A stretch of 64,000 bases of DNA from an uncultured Bacteroidota bacterium (GTDB taxonomy: Bacteria > Bacteroidota > Bacteroidia > Chitinophagales > Chitinophagaceae). The stretch spans positions 20,769 to 84,768 of the forward strand of contig CAIRYK010000003.1 in NCBI GenBank assembly GCA_903882805.1, given 5' to 3'. Positions 10,301-18,650 of this stretch are shown here, one piece after another (position 1 is the stretch's first letter; every line of letters begins with the position of its first letter). Below the pieces are notes generated by a model. The model did not search any database and had not been told where the DNA came from. It worked only from the letters and a program-made list of their open reading frames with translations. A program made the translations under genes and the position numbers.

Positions 10301-13300
10301 TATTGCAACTATTGGTTCAGGAGATGGCCTCGTAACGGGTATTGCTCCAGGCACGGTTATTATTGATTATATATTGCCAACAGGTTGTTTTATATCTACA
10401 TTCGTCGTTATTCATCCTGTACCGGATACCATAGGCGGCCCACGTGAAGTGTGCGTTGGTCAGACAATAACACTTACCAATTCAGTGCCAGGCGGCAGAT
10501 GGTTGAGCCTCAATACATCTGTAGGCGATATTGATTCGTTAACAGGCGTATTTACCGGAGTATCTGCAGGTACGGTATTGGTGATGTATACTATAGCAAG
10601 CAGCTGTAGCGTATTGGTAAGTATCGACGTTCAGGCGCGTTCACCTATCACTGGTCCTACAGAAGTATGCGTTGGAAACACTATTGTGTTGGATAACGCT
10701 ACGCCAGGCGGTATATGGTCGAGCAGCAATGATGCTATCGGTAGTATTGATCCCGCAGGTAATGTATTGGGCGTTTCTGCAGGTACGGTGACCATAACCT
10801 ACACTACATCTACACTATTTGGCGGTTGCGTATCATTGTATACGGTAACGGTTTATCCGCTTGCGCCGATAGTTGGTCCACGCAATGTATGCGAGGGCTT
10901 AACCATAACACTTACTAATACAGTACCGGGAGGTAGCTGGTCGCTCGATGATCCTTCTATAGGAAGTATAGATACAGCAGGTGTGTTTACAGCGATTTTG
11001 AGAGGTACTACAATCGTTACTTATTTGTTGCCTACCGGTTGCTCAGATACATTCCTTGTAACAGTCGACCCATTGCCAGATCCAATCTATGGCGCAATTC
11101 CAATTTGTAAGTCAGATTCGATGACGCTTACAGACGCTACTACGGGTGGAGTATGGACTAGTAGTAACACAGCCGTTGCTACAGTCGATTCTTTCGGTGT
11201 AGTAACAGGAGTAGATGCAGGTACAGCGACAATAACGTACACATTGGCTACAGGATGTTTAACAACTACTACTGTTGAAATCTATCCTCACGAACCGATT
11301 ACAGGTGTTTTTGCAGTATGCGTAGGTTTGACAACAGATCTTAATAATACTGTGCCAGGCGGTACATGGAGCAGCAGCGATATTACCATAGGTAATGTAG
11401 ATACAGTTGGTATAGTAACAGGTGTTACTGCGGGCACTGTAACCATAACTTATTTAACTGCTAATGGCTGCCAGTCGATAGCGACAGTAACTGTTAATCC
11501 ATTGCCTGATACTATAGCAGGTACGCCGGTGGTATGTGAGTTTTCGCGGATAACGCTTACCGACGCAACGCCTGACGGTACATGGAGTAGCAGCAATATT
11601 ACCATTGCGACTATTGACACAGACGGTGTTGTAACAGGGGTGAGAGCAGGAACTTGTACTATTACCTATATGTTGGGTACAGGTTGTATTGCTACTACTT
11701 CACTCTTGGTTAATCCGGTACCATCGCCAATAACAGGCGTACGAGATGTGTGTATCACATTCAATACCCGTTTGTTTGATGCTACGCCAGGTGGACAATG
11801 GTCGAGCGACAGTACGCATATCGCTACAATCGACATTCTTTCCGGATATATAACAACTGTTTCGGTAGGTGTTGCTACAATATCTTACACATTACCGCTT
11901 ACAGGTTGTGCAGCAACTACTACCGTTACGGTACACGCTGCGCCAACTATAGTTGTTTCTCCATCATTGATGAAGTGTAAGGCCGAAACCAAACGCCTTA
12001 ATGCAAGCGGCGCCGGCCCAGGCGGTAGCTACCAATGGTCTCCATCGTATGGCCTTTCTTGTACGGCATGTACATCTCCCGATGCCACGCCAACAGTAAC
12101 TACAACTTACCGCGTAATAGCAACTAATGCAGCGGGCTGTAAGGATACTGGTTTCATAACAGTATTTATTGATTCTGCACTCGCAAATATGCGTATTGTT
12201 GGTCGCGATAGTATATGCGCAGGCACCTGCGACACACTTACAGCTACAGGCAGAGCGGGTACCTATTTTGAATGGAAGCCAGCACGCGCATTGTCTTGCA
12301 CTATCTGCGACAAGGTTATAGCATGTCCTGATTCTACACAGAAATACTGGGCTGTAGCTATTGACGACTGGGGTTGTAAAGACTCGGTATCATTTACAGT
12401 GCACGTAGATACATTACCTCGCATGAAGGTGTTACCATTCCCAACCATTGTTTGTCGCGGTACGCCACTGCAGATGTATGCCTTCGGATCTTACTCTTAT
12501 GTTTGGTCTCCGCCTTATGGTCTGTCTTGCGACTCATGTAGCAACCCTGTTTGTACAGATACATTCAACATGGTTTACAACCTTACAGGTTATACTAAAT
12601 TGGGTTGTGCTGATTCTATCAAAGTAAAAGTATCAGTGTTAGATACCAACCTGAATATAGTAAGTAATGATACTGTAATATGTATTGGCGGTAGCGCTAA
12701 ACTGAGCGCCTACAGTCATAGCCTTGTAGGTAATCTGGATATACCAACCTATATGTGGTTCCCATCTACCGGTCTTGATAATCCTAATATCGACAAGCCT
12801 ACCGCTACTCCTGATGTGACTACTGTTTATTCAGTAGTTATTACAGAGAACGTCTGCTTCAAGGATACGCAGGAAGTTGTAGTGGTAGTTGACCCAATAC
12901 CGAATATTACCATCACACCGCCTTCGCAAACAGTTATTGCGGGTACACAGGTACAGCTAACAGCTACCATCGATAACGGCGTAATATCTAAATACATATG
13001 GACTCCAGGTAACTCGTTGTCATGCGATACCTGCTACAATCCAATTGCTACGCCGTCTGTTAATACTACTTACAACGTAGTAGTGACTACAAATCATGGT
13101 TGCGTAAACTCTGATACTGTTTCTATACGCATCTATTGCGACAATAGTCAGGTGTTTATACCTAACACGTTTACACCAAACGGCGACGGTATGAATGATA
13201 GGTTCTATGTGAGCGCTAAGGGTATTAGTTTGATAACCAGAATGAGCGTTTACAACCGTTGGGGACAGTTAGTGTATGACGCACATAATATCCAGCCAAA

Positions 13301-13436
13301 TGATCCTGGCGCAGGTTGGGACGGTCAGTATAACGGATATGTTGTGGAACCCGATGTGTTTGTGTATATTGTGGATGCAGTATGTGAATTAGGTACTACT
13401 TACCACTATCAGGGTGACATTTCAATTGTGCGCTAA
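7305..13436 (+). CDS. Giant Ig-repeat surface protein with T9SS type B (CHU_C) C-terminal domain
   Basis: A 2043-residue secreted protein. The signal peptide ends at SSFAQ; a second Met at codon 21 gives a more ordinary signal peptide and is a plausible alternative start. Order: an N-terminal domain; three GGGxYC repeats (about residues 195-455); about 15 Big_2-like Ig repeats of about 72 residues (pattern ITG..xxC.G...L...GG.W.SS); about five PKD-like repeats with WSP.YGLSC motifs; and a final CHU_C domain beginning FIPNTFTPNGDG. That tail is the gliding-motility-associated C-terminal (type B T9SS) signal, so the protein should cross the outer membrane by T9SS and stay at the surface or be released. 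Its neighbour 30 bp downstream is a PorP/SprF protein, the usual partner of type B cargo. Role: probable adhesin (inferred). Confidence 0.85.
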   Translation: MKKLSLHYLSDTCFRLRTNTMKIFFIGLMLCCISISSFAQVTVTPATGGSSVCPETAVSGLTPGCTTLGPIVINETNNGDFSVGASFDTMILVPPAGWQFSCAAPTITALGGGDITAVSRMLFANRLIISIACPTNTRHDQITISSLQIQPLTTTAPPGYISDSFVVGVLGITTGHAGTNFGNLRIASFVLGVYTLSGGGSYCLGSGGVHMFLNGSDTGMQYLVRIGGVTTATVTGTGASPLDLGAMTTAGTYTVVATNTCGSTANQGGSATVTVLPLPIPYAITGGGNYCSGDTGVVVGQAGSDVGIRYYLYNGPTLIDSVDGRPGGGPISFGTRTTTGTHSVVAKDLTTGCTRNMTGTVSIGILPLPADCAVTGGGRYCAGGTGVHIGLLCSSVGINYQLYQGTSPIGGARAGTGTAIDFGLYTVADTYTVVATNAVTGCHRTMTGRAIITIDPRAPISGTTSLCLGASTTLTNSIPGGVWSSSAVTVATIGSLTGVVNTFATGNTVISYTDLTTGCVSTTTVTVSLLTPITGPTRVCFGDTIRLSNITTGGTWVSSDVTKATVDISTGVVTGVSAGLVTITYSIGGCVGTYPVTVLPAVPAITGVNDLCAWFFRDTVCNADPTGYWSSTLVTVTNIGSGCAMVSAYPPGAATITYTLPTGCYTTATLTVNPQPAPITGIDTVCVGLTTVFSSGPFGGLWTSSNTGVATVVPVSGDILGINAGSAIITYTLPTGCLQVKTVNVRPNPAPIAGPSRLCFGTTIRLTDSVAGGRWTSSDPGVAPIGFTTGILTGLSVGTATITYRLTTSCLATYDVTVDPVPGAISGPTELCEGATIALTQSSTGGSWISSDTMIATIDSLTGVLNGVRAGSVIITYTFGTGCYSTYGVTVNPLPTPITGDTVVCVGRSVALSSGPGAGIWTSSVPTIAYIDPVGVITGISPGSVITTFTLPTGCLTTRAFTVNPNPDVITGITSLCVAQTVTLSDATTGGSWISTDPAIATIGSGDGLVTGIAPGTVIIDYILPTGCFISTFVVIHPVPDTIGGPREVCVGQTITLTNSVPGGRWLSLNTSVGDIDSLTGVFTGVSAGTVLVMYTIASSCSVLVSIDVQARSPITGPTEVCVGNTIVLDNATPGGIWSSSNDAIGSIDPAGNVLGVSAGTVTITYTTSTLFGGCVSLYTVTVYPLAPIVGPRNVCEGLTITLTNTVPGGSWSLDDPSIGSIDTAGVFTAILRGTTIVTYLLPTGCSDTFLVTVDPLPDPIYGAIPICKSDSMTLTDATTGGVWTSSNTAVATVDSFGVVTGVDAGTATITYTLATGCLTTTTVEIYPHEPITGVFAVCVGLTTDLNNTVPGGTWSSSDITIGNVDTVGIVTGVTAGTVTITYLTANGCQSIATVTVNPLPDTIAGTPVVCEFSRITLTDATPDGTWSSSNITIATIDTDGVVTGVRAGTCTITYMLGTGCIATTSLLVNPVPSPITGVRDVCITFNTRLFDATPGGQWSSDSTHIATIDILSGYITTVSVGVATISYTLPLTGCAATTTVTVHAAPTIVVSPSLMKCKAETKRLNASGAGPGGSYQWSPSYGLSCTACTSPDATPTVTTTYRVIATNAAGCKDTGFITVFIDSALANMRIVGRDSICAGTCDTLTATGRAGTYFEWKPARALSCTICDKVIACPDSTQKYWAVAIDDWGCKDSVSFTVHVDTLPRMKVLPFPTIVCRGTPLQMYAFGSYSYVWSPPYGLSCDSCSNPVCTDTFNMVYNLTGYTKLGCADSIKVKVSVLDTNLNIVSNDTVICIGGSAKLSAYSHSLVGNLDIPTYMWFPSTGLDNPNIDKPTATPDVTTVYSVVITENVCFKDTQEVVVVVDPIPNITITPPSQTVIAGTQVQLTATIDNGVISKYIWTPGNSLSCDTCYNPIATPSVNTTYNVVVTTNHGCVNSDTVSIRIYCDNSQVFIPNTFTPNGDGMNDRFYVSAKGISLITRMSVYNRWGQLVYDAHNIQPNDPGAGWDGQYNGYVVEPDVFVYIVDAVCELGTTYHYQGDISIVR
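8673..11945 (+). repeat. Array of about 15 Big_2-like Ig repeats in coding sequence
   Basis: Units of roughly 70-75 codons follow a shared pattern: P-I-[TSA]-G, a Cys 5-6 residues later, TL, GG-x-W-x-S-S, ATI-D, TGV, AGT-x-TITY, T-GC, TVTV. One unit near 9120 is aberrant (CAWFFRDTV in place of the usual motif). The repeats have diverged at DNA level, so this is an old protein repeat and not a recent tandem DNA expansion. Confidence 0.8.
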
Positions 13437-13466
13437 AGTGTTATTTGAACATTAAAAAAAGAAAAG

Positions 13467-14540
13467 ATGAAACGTTATTTAACCATATTATCTGCCAGTG
13501 TTGCGCTCGCTTTTGGGGGCGCTGCATACGGTCAGGACATACACTTTTCGCAGTTTTATGAGAATGCCGTATTACGTAATCCTGCTCTAACAGGTATTTT
13601 TACCGGCGATTATAAAATTGGTATGGATTATCGTACACAATGGGGTAATTCATTTGTTCCTTATAATACGGTAATGGTTTCGGGTGAAACCCGTATACTG
13701 GTGAATCGTAATGTAGGCGATTATTTGAGTATAGGTCTTGTAGGCACTTACGATAAAGCCGGTACTATCAATTTTACAAGTACACAGTTGTATCCGGCAA
13801 TAAGTTTTAATAAAGCTTTGGAAGATCAGCACAACTCTTACCTTTCTGTCGGTTTTACCGGTGGTTATATCAACAGATCGGTAGATCAGAGCCTGATGAC
13901 AACAAGCTATCAGTGGCAGAACGGGCTGTTCAGTACGAACAATCCAACCGGAGAAACCAGTAACTTTAAAAGCTTTAGTCATTACGACCTTGGCGCTGGC
14001 GTTAGCTTGAATAGTTCACTCGATCAGTACGGTAAGTATAACTATTATCTGGGAGCAAGCGCATATCACATCAACAGAGCTACTCAGATATTCAGCGGTG
14101 GCGATGTATTGATTAAATTGCCGGTAAAATGGCAGTTCAGCGGCGGTATACACCTTCCGCTTAGTGAGCAGTTCACGTTCACAGCTCAGGCAAACTATAG
14201 TGTTATGCAGCCTTACAGCGAGTTTCTTGCCGGTGGTATGTTTACCTATAAGAGCATCCCTCCGGGATTGCCAAGTATTTTCGCTTTTAGCTTTGGTATG
14301 TACGTAAGGTCTCAAGATGCAGTTATACCTACATTCAAGATTGACTACAAAGATTTAGCCTTTGGTTTTTCTTACGATGTTAATAATTCGTCATTGTCTA
14401 CAGGCGCTAATGGCGCGAGCGCTACCGAAATTACCCTTTACCTTAAAGGCCATTACGAGCACAAAAAGAATCCTCGTGATCCAGTTATGTGTCCGAGATT
14501 TGAGGACGACATCAACCCCAACAATACATTCAGATACTAG
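13467..14540 (+). CDS. PorP/SprF family type IX secretion membrane protein
   Basis: A 357-residue outer-membrane protein with a signal peptide (residues 1-22, ending AAYGQ) and the family opening DIHFSQFYENAVLRNPALTG, seen in PorP/SprF proteins. The rest is amphipathic beta strands with aromatic residues, as in a beta-barrel. In gliding Bacteroidota SprF is needed for surface delivery of the adhesin SprB, and PorP/SprF paralogues sit beside type B T9SS cargo genes. Here it lies 30 bp after the CHU_C protein gene, so the pair should be co-transcribed and work together. It is ended by a strong terminator. The PorP/SprF call is firm; the cargo pairing is inferred from position. Confidence 0.88.
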   Translation: MKRYLTILSASVALAFGGAAYGQDIHFSQFYENAVLRNPALTGIFTGDYKIGMDYRTQWGNSFVPYNTVMVSGETRILVNRNVGDYLSIGLVGTYDKAGTINFTSTQLYPAISFNKALEDQHNSYLSVGFTGGYINRSVDQSLMTTSYQWQNGLFSTNNPTGETSNFKSFSHYDLGAGVSLNSSLDQYGKYNYYLGASAYHINRATQIFSGGDVLIKLPVKWQFSGGIHLPLSEQFTFTAQANYSVMQPYSEFLAGGMFTYKSIPPGLPSIFAFSFGMYVRSQDAVIPTFKIDYKDLAFGFSYDVNNSSLSTGANGASATEITLYLKGHYEHKKNPRDPVMCPRFEDDINPNNTFRY

Positions 14541-14559
14541 TTTTGTATAGCATATCAGG

Positions 14560-14596
14560 AACGGGAAAAGCGCAGATAAACGCTTTTCCCGTTTTT
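14560..14596 (+). terminator. Strong rho-independent terminator after the PorP/SprF gene
   Basis: A perfect 13-bp stem (AACGGGAAAAGCG with CGCTTTTCCCGTT) and an 8-nt loop, followed by a T-rich run. It ends the Ig-repeat protein/PorP operon 20 bp after the stop codon. Confidence 0.85.
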
Positions 14597-15041
14597 GGTT
14601 TTGGGGAGTGGTTATTATGCTTGAATTTGCACCAATTGTTTGCTCTGGACTATTGATTATTGTTTCCTAAGCGCGCGCATTATTAACGATGACTATTGGT
14701 TTCTAAATATTTATTCGTTTGTTAACTATATTGTGTTGTTAATCTGTGTATTTATCGTCGTTTTGTTTAAAGCAGAAGGCAATAAGGCAAGGCGATAGCG
14801 GTATAGACAGCATCGGGGTGCAGTTCAATACCTTTACTGAATGTTAGGATTGTGTGTATTGTCCTCTGTAAAAAAGGTATAGAAATAGTTCTCTTGTGCA
14901 CATAAAATGCTGTGTTCGTTGGTGGGCTTGACGTTCGTTAGTTATCCACCGTTGTTAATTTCTTTGCTTCAAAACGGGTACGCAAACACCTAATTTTACC
15001 ATCCCGATAAAATAAAATTCAACTTTTAAATACAGTTTTTT
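14597..15041 (+). other. Intergenic, 445 bp, upstream of nrdJ
   Basis: No ORF is supported. It must hold the nrdJ promoter; a near match TAATTTTA lies about 50 bp before the start codon. I looked for a cobalamin-riboswitch B12 box because nrdJ uses cobalamin and saw none. Confidence 0.4.
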
Positions 15042-18000
15042 ATGAGCGCCGCCACAAAAAAAGGACTTGCTTTCGCACGACATTATACCCGCGACGGAGT
15101 TAGTCCGTACGATATGTTTCAGTACGATTATCGTACTTCAGTGATACGTAACCCGAATGGAGAGAAGGTGTTTGAAATGACCAATGTGGAGGTTCCCAAT
15201 CACTGGTCGCAGATAGCTACAGATATACTTGCGCAGAAATATTTTCGTAAAGCAGGCGTTCCTCAACCAGATGGTACAACTGGAAGGGAAACATCTATTA
15301 AACAGGTTGCGCATCGTTTGGCCGATTGCTGGAGGATGTGGGGTTTTAAGAATGGTTACTTTGCTACTGAACAGGATGCTACCGTATTCTATGATGAGTT
15401 GGTATACAGCATATTGATGCAGAGCTGCGCACCTAATTCGCCTCAATGGTTCAACACCGGATTGCATAACTCTTACGGTATAGATGGTAAGGCGCAGGGC
15501 CATTATTATGTAGATGCAGTTACAGGTAAGCTGGAGCGTTCGCAAAATGCATATGAGCGTCCTCAACCACATGCTTGCTTCATATTGAGCGTGGATGATG
15601 ATTTGGTTAATGAAGGCGGCATTATGGATCTGTGGGTGCGTGAAGCGCGTATTTTCAAATATGGATCAGGAGTAGGTACTAACTATTCTAACATAAGGGC
15701 AGAAGGTGAAAAGCTCAGCGGCGGCGGAACATCGAGCGGCTTGATGAGCTTCCTGAAAATTGGCGACCGCGCTGCCGGCGCTATCAAAAGCGGAGGCACT
15801 ACGCGCCGCGCAGCTAAAATGGTTTGCCTTGATCTGGATCATCCGGAAGTAATCGACTTTATAGACTGGAAAGTAGAAGAAGAAAAGAAAGTCGCCGCGC
15901 TGATAGCTGCCGGTTATGCATCGGATTACGAAGGCGAAGCATACAAAACAGTTAGCGGACAGAACAGTAACAACTCTGTGCGTATACCAAACGAGTTTTT
16001 TGCTAAGCTGGATAACAATTCAGATTGGAATATGACTGCGCGCAGCACAGGCAAGATAATGCGCACAATACCTGCAAAAGACCTTTGGGATAAAATAGCT
16101 TATTCGGCATGGAGATGCGCAGACCCTGGCACTCAATATAATACTACTATCAATGAATGGCATACCTGTCCTGAGGGAGGTAGTATCAGAGCCTCTAACC
16201 CCTGCTCTGAATATATGTTCCTCGACAATACTGCTTGTAACCTGGCTTCGCTCAACCTCCGTCGTTTCTTTGATGAAGAGACAAGCAAGTTTGACGTAGC
16301 TGGTTTTGAATATATGGTCCGCTTATGGACAGTGGTGCTGGAAGTATCTGTGCTAATGGCGCAGTTTCCTTCGCCAGAGGTAGCACAGCTTAGCTACGAT
16401 TACCGTACGCTTGGCTTGGGTTTTGCAAACCTTGGCAGTATGCTGATGGTGAGCGGCATTGCTTACGATAGCGAACAGGCTAGAGCCATATCGGGCGCTA
16501 TATCGGCCATAATGAATGGCGTTGCTTACAAGACGTCGGCAGAGATGGCGGCAAGTCTGGGTACGTTCCCAAGGTTCCCGGAGAATAAAGAACATATGAT
16601 GCGTGTAATGCGCAACCACCGTGCAGCGGCATATGACGCGGCCGATGCGTTTGAAGGTTTGCAAATAAAACCCGTAGGCATCAATGCAAAATATTGCCCT
16701 GATTACCTGCTGAGCGCTGCTACAAAAGCATGGGACGACGCTGTGCAATATGGTGAGCTTTATGGTTACAGAAATGCACAGGCTACAGTTATTGCACCTA
16801 CCGGCACTATTGGCTTGGTAATGGATTGCGACACCACGGGCGTAGAGCCTGACTTTGCACTGGTGAAGTTCAAGAAACTATCCGGCGGCGGTTATTTCAA
16901 GATTATCAATCAGTCTATACCAGCAGCCTTGAAAAAGCTGGGTTATAAGGCAGAACAGATAGACGCGATTGTGAAGTATGCCAAGGGGCACGGCACATTT
17001 GTAGGCGCGCCTTACATCAACCATCAGACGCTTAGCGAAAAGGGCTTCATAGGCGAAGAACTGAAAAAGCTGGACACAGCGGTGTTGAGCGCTTTCGAAA
17101 TAGGCTTTGTGTTTAACGTATACAATCTTGGCGAAGAGTGCTTGCAGAGACTGGGCTTCAAGCCGGAACAATACTTTGCACCAGACTTTAATCTGCTGGA
17201 GGAACTGGGCTTCAATGACGATCAGATAGATGCAGCAAACGACTATGCTTGCGGTACTATGACAGTAGAAGGCGCCCCATTCCTGAAGAATGAGCACCTG
17301 AGCGTGTTTGACTGCGCTAACAAATGCGGTAAGAAAGGCGAAAGGTTTATACATGCGCATGGCCACATACGTATGATGGCGGCTGTGCAGCCTTTTATAA
17401 GCGGCGCTATATCAAAGACTATTAATTTGCCCAACGAGGCTAACATAGACGAGATTAAGGATTGTTATTACCTGAGCTGGCAGTTGGGTCTGAAAGCATG
17501 CGCACTGTACAGAGATGGCTCTAAACTGAGTCAGCCGCTGAGCAACAAAAGTGACAAGAAGAAGAAAGACGAACCGGCAAAAGCAGAAGCCCCTACGGCA
17601 ACGGCAATTCCCGAAGCAAGCCAGATAGTAGATATGAGCAAGCTGACCGTAACAGAATTGCTGGATGAGGTGAACCGCCGCGTGCAGGCCAGCCCCGATA
17701 CGCAACTGAAGCGCATGCTGAGCCGAATAGTGGAACGCAAGCAATTGCCGGCTAAACGCAGAGGCTACACCATAAAAGGTAAAGTAGGCGGACAAGCCCT
17801 CTTTTTACGCACAGGCGAATATGGTGATGGTACGCTGGGCGAGATATTCATAGATATGGCCAAGGAAGGCGCAACAATGCGTAGCTTACTGAATAGCTTT
17901 GCAATAGCAATATCGGTAGGGTTGCAGTATGGAGTGCCGCTGGAAGAGTATGTAGATAAGTTTATCTTCAGCAGATTTGAGCCATCGGGTATTGTAGATC

Positions 18001-18383
18001 ATCCGAATATAAAGACAGCTACCTCGGTGCTGGACTATATCTTCCGTTTGCTGGCATATGAATACCTGGACCGCGACGATCTTGTGCACGTACAAGACCC
18101 CAACAGGAAGCCGCATCAGGAAGAAGTAGAAGCATTGGCACAGGAACTGAGTCAGGTAAGGGTGACAGCTCCGCAAACAACTCCAGCAAGTCAGCCAGCG
18201 CAAAAGCCAAAGAGTAGCCTGGCGCCAGCAGCTGTAGGCATAAGCGCCAACACCAGCGAACTGAAAAAGCTAATGGGCACCAGCGCAGACGCGCCAGCAT
18301 GCCGGAGCTGTGGCAACATAACCATGCGCAACGGCACCTGCTATATGTGCCCCAATTGCGGCACCACCACTGGCTGCAGTTAG
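15042..18383 (+). CDS. nrdJ: Adenosylcobalamin-dependent (class II) ribonucleotide reductase
   Basis: A 1113-residue enzyme reducing ribonucleotides to deoxyribonucleotides with a cobalamin-generated thiyl radical, so it works with or without oxygen. The ten-stranded barrel core spans about residues 150-830. Recognisable segments are SGVGTNYSNIRAEGEKLSGGG, NPCSEYMFLDNTACNLASLNL with the redox Cys, and PTGTIG. A Pro/Ala/Lys-rich linker leads to a second domain, and the C-terminus is a Cys-rich tail (CRSCGNI, CYMCPNCG, GCS) that would bind zinc and act as the re-reducing thiol swing arm. Length and layout match Bacteroidota class II enzymes. It is a single gene with its own terminator. Confidence 0.93.
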   Translation: MSAATKKGLAFARHYTRDGVSPYDMFQYDYRTSVIRNPNGEKVFEMTNVEVPNHWSQIATDILAQKYFRKAGVPQPDGTTGRETSIKQVAHRLADCWRMWGFKNGYFATEQDATVFYDELVYSILMQSCAPNSPQWFNTGLHNSYGIDGKAQGHYYVDAVTGKLERSQNAYERPQPHACFILSVDDDLVNEGGIMDLWVREARIFKYGSGVGTNYSNIRAEGEKLSGGGTSSGLMSFLKIGDRAAGAIKSGGTTRRAAKMVCLDLDHPEVIDFIDWKVEEEKKVAALIAAGYASDYEGEAYKTVSGQNSNNSVRIPNEFFAKLDNNSDWNMTARSTGKIMRTIPAKDLWDKIAYSAWRCADPGTQYNTTINEWHTCPEGGSIRASNPCSEYMFLDNTACNLASLNLRRFFDEETSKFDVAGFEYMVRLWTVVLEVSVLMAQFPSPEVAQLSYDYRTLGLGFANLGSMLMVSGIAYDSEQARAISGAISAIMNGVAYKTSAEMAASLGTFPRFPENKEHMMRVMRNHRAAAYDAADAFEGLQIKPVGINAKYCPDYLLSAATKAWDDAVQYGELYGYRNAQATVIAPTGTIGLVMDCDTTGVEPDFALVKFKKLSGGGYFKIINQSIPAALKKLGYKAEQIDAIVKYAKGHGTFVGAPYINHQTLSEKGFIGEELKKLDTAVLSAFEIGFVFNVYNLGEECLQRLGFKPEQYFAPDFNLLEELGFNDDQIDAANDYACGTMTVEGAPFLKNEHLSVFDCANKCGKKGERFIHAHGHIRMMAAVQPFISGAISKTINLPNEANIDEIKDCYYLSWQLGLKACALYRDGSKLSQPLSNKSDKKKKDEPAKAEAPTATAIPEASQIVDMSKLTVTELLDEVNRRVQASPDTQLKRMLSRIVERKQLPAKRRGYTIKGKVGGQALFLRTGEYGDGTLGEIFIDMAKEGATMRSLLNSFAIAISVGLQYGVPLEEYVDKFIFSRFEPSGIVDHPNIKTATSVLDYIFRLLAYEYLDRDDLVHVQDPNRKPHQEEVEALAQELSQVRVTAPQTTPASQPAQKPKSSLAPAAVGISANTSELKKLMGTSADAPACRSCGNITMRNGTCYMCPNCGTTTGCS

Positions 18384-18457
18384 GTAAATGAATATTGATT
18401 CAAGAGTTTTTGAGTAGCATAGAGTACAATTGATTGTTTTATTATTTAGGCGAAAGG

Positions 18458-18484
18458 GCCATCGTGTTGAGCGATGGCTTTTTT
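18458..18484 (+). terminator. Rho-independent terminator of nrdJ
   Basis: A stem of GCCATCG and CGATGGC with a 7-nt loop is followed by six T residues, 75 bp after the nrdJ stop. Confidence 0.8.
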
Positions 18485-18600
18485 GTGTGTTGTAGCTATG
18501 TTTGTTGGTGAGGATCGTATGTAATGGTTTTGGAAAAATGGTTGGATATAGAGGTGGGTGGCAGTAGCGCACCTATAATACGTATTACCCAATATAATAA

Positions 18601-18626
18601 GCCCCCGAAACGACTGCTTCGAGGGC
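18601..18626 (-). terminator. Probable terminator of htpG
   Basis: Read on the minus strand, GCCCTCGAA pairs with TTCGGGGGC (one G-T pair) around a short loop and is followed by a TTATTATA stretch, 25 bp after the htpG stop. The T-run is imperfect. Confidence 0.6.
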
Positions 18627-18650
18627 CTATTTATTTAAAAAAATGACTGA

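Noticed and set aside
14541-15041. A cobalamin riboswitch upstream of the cobalamin-dependent nrdJ
   Set aside because: No B12-box-like sequence or matching stem arrangement was found in the gap; only AT-rich sequence and the upstream terminator.
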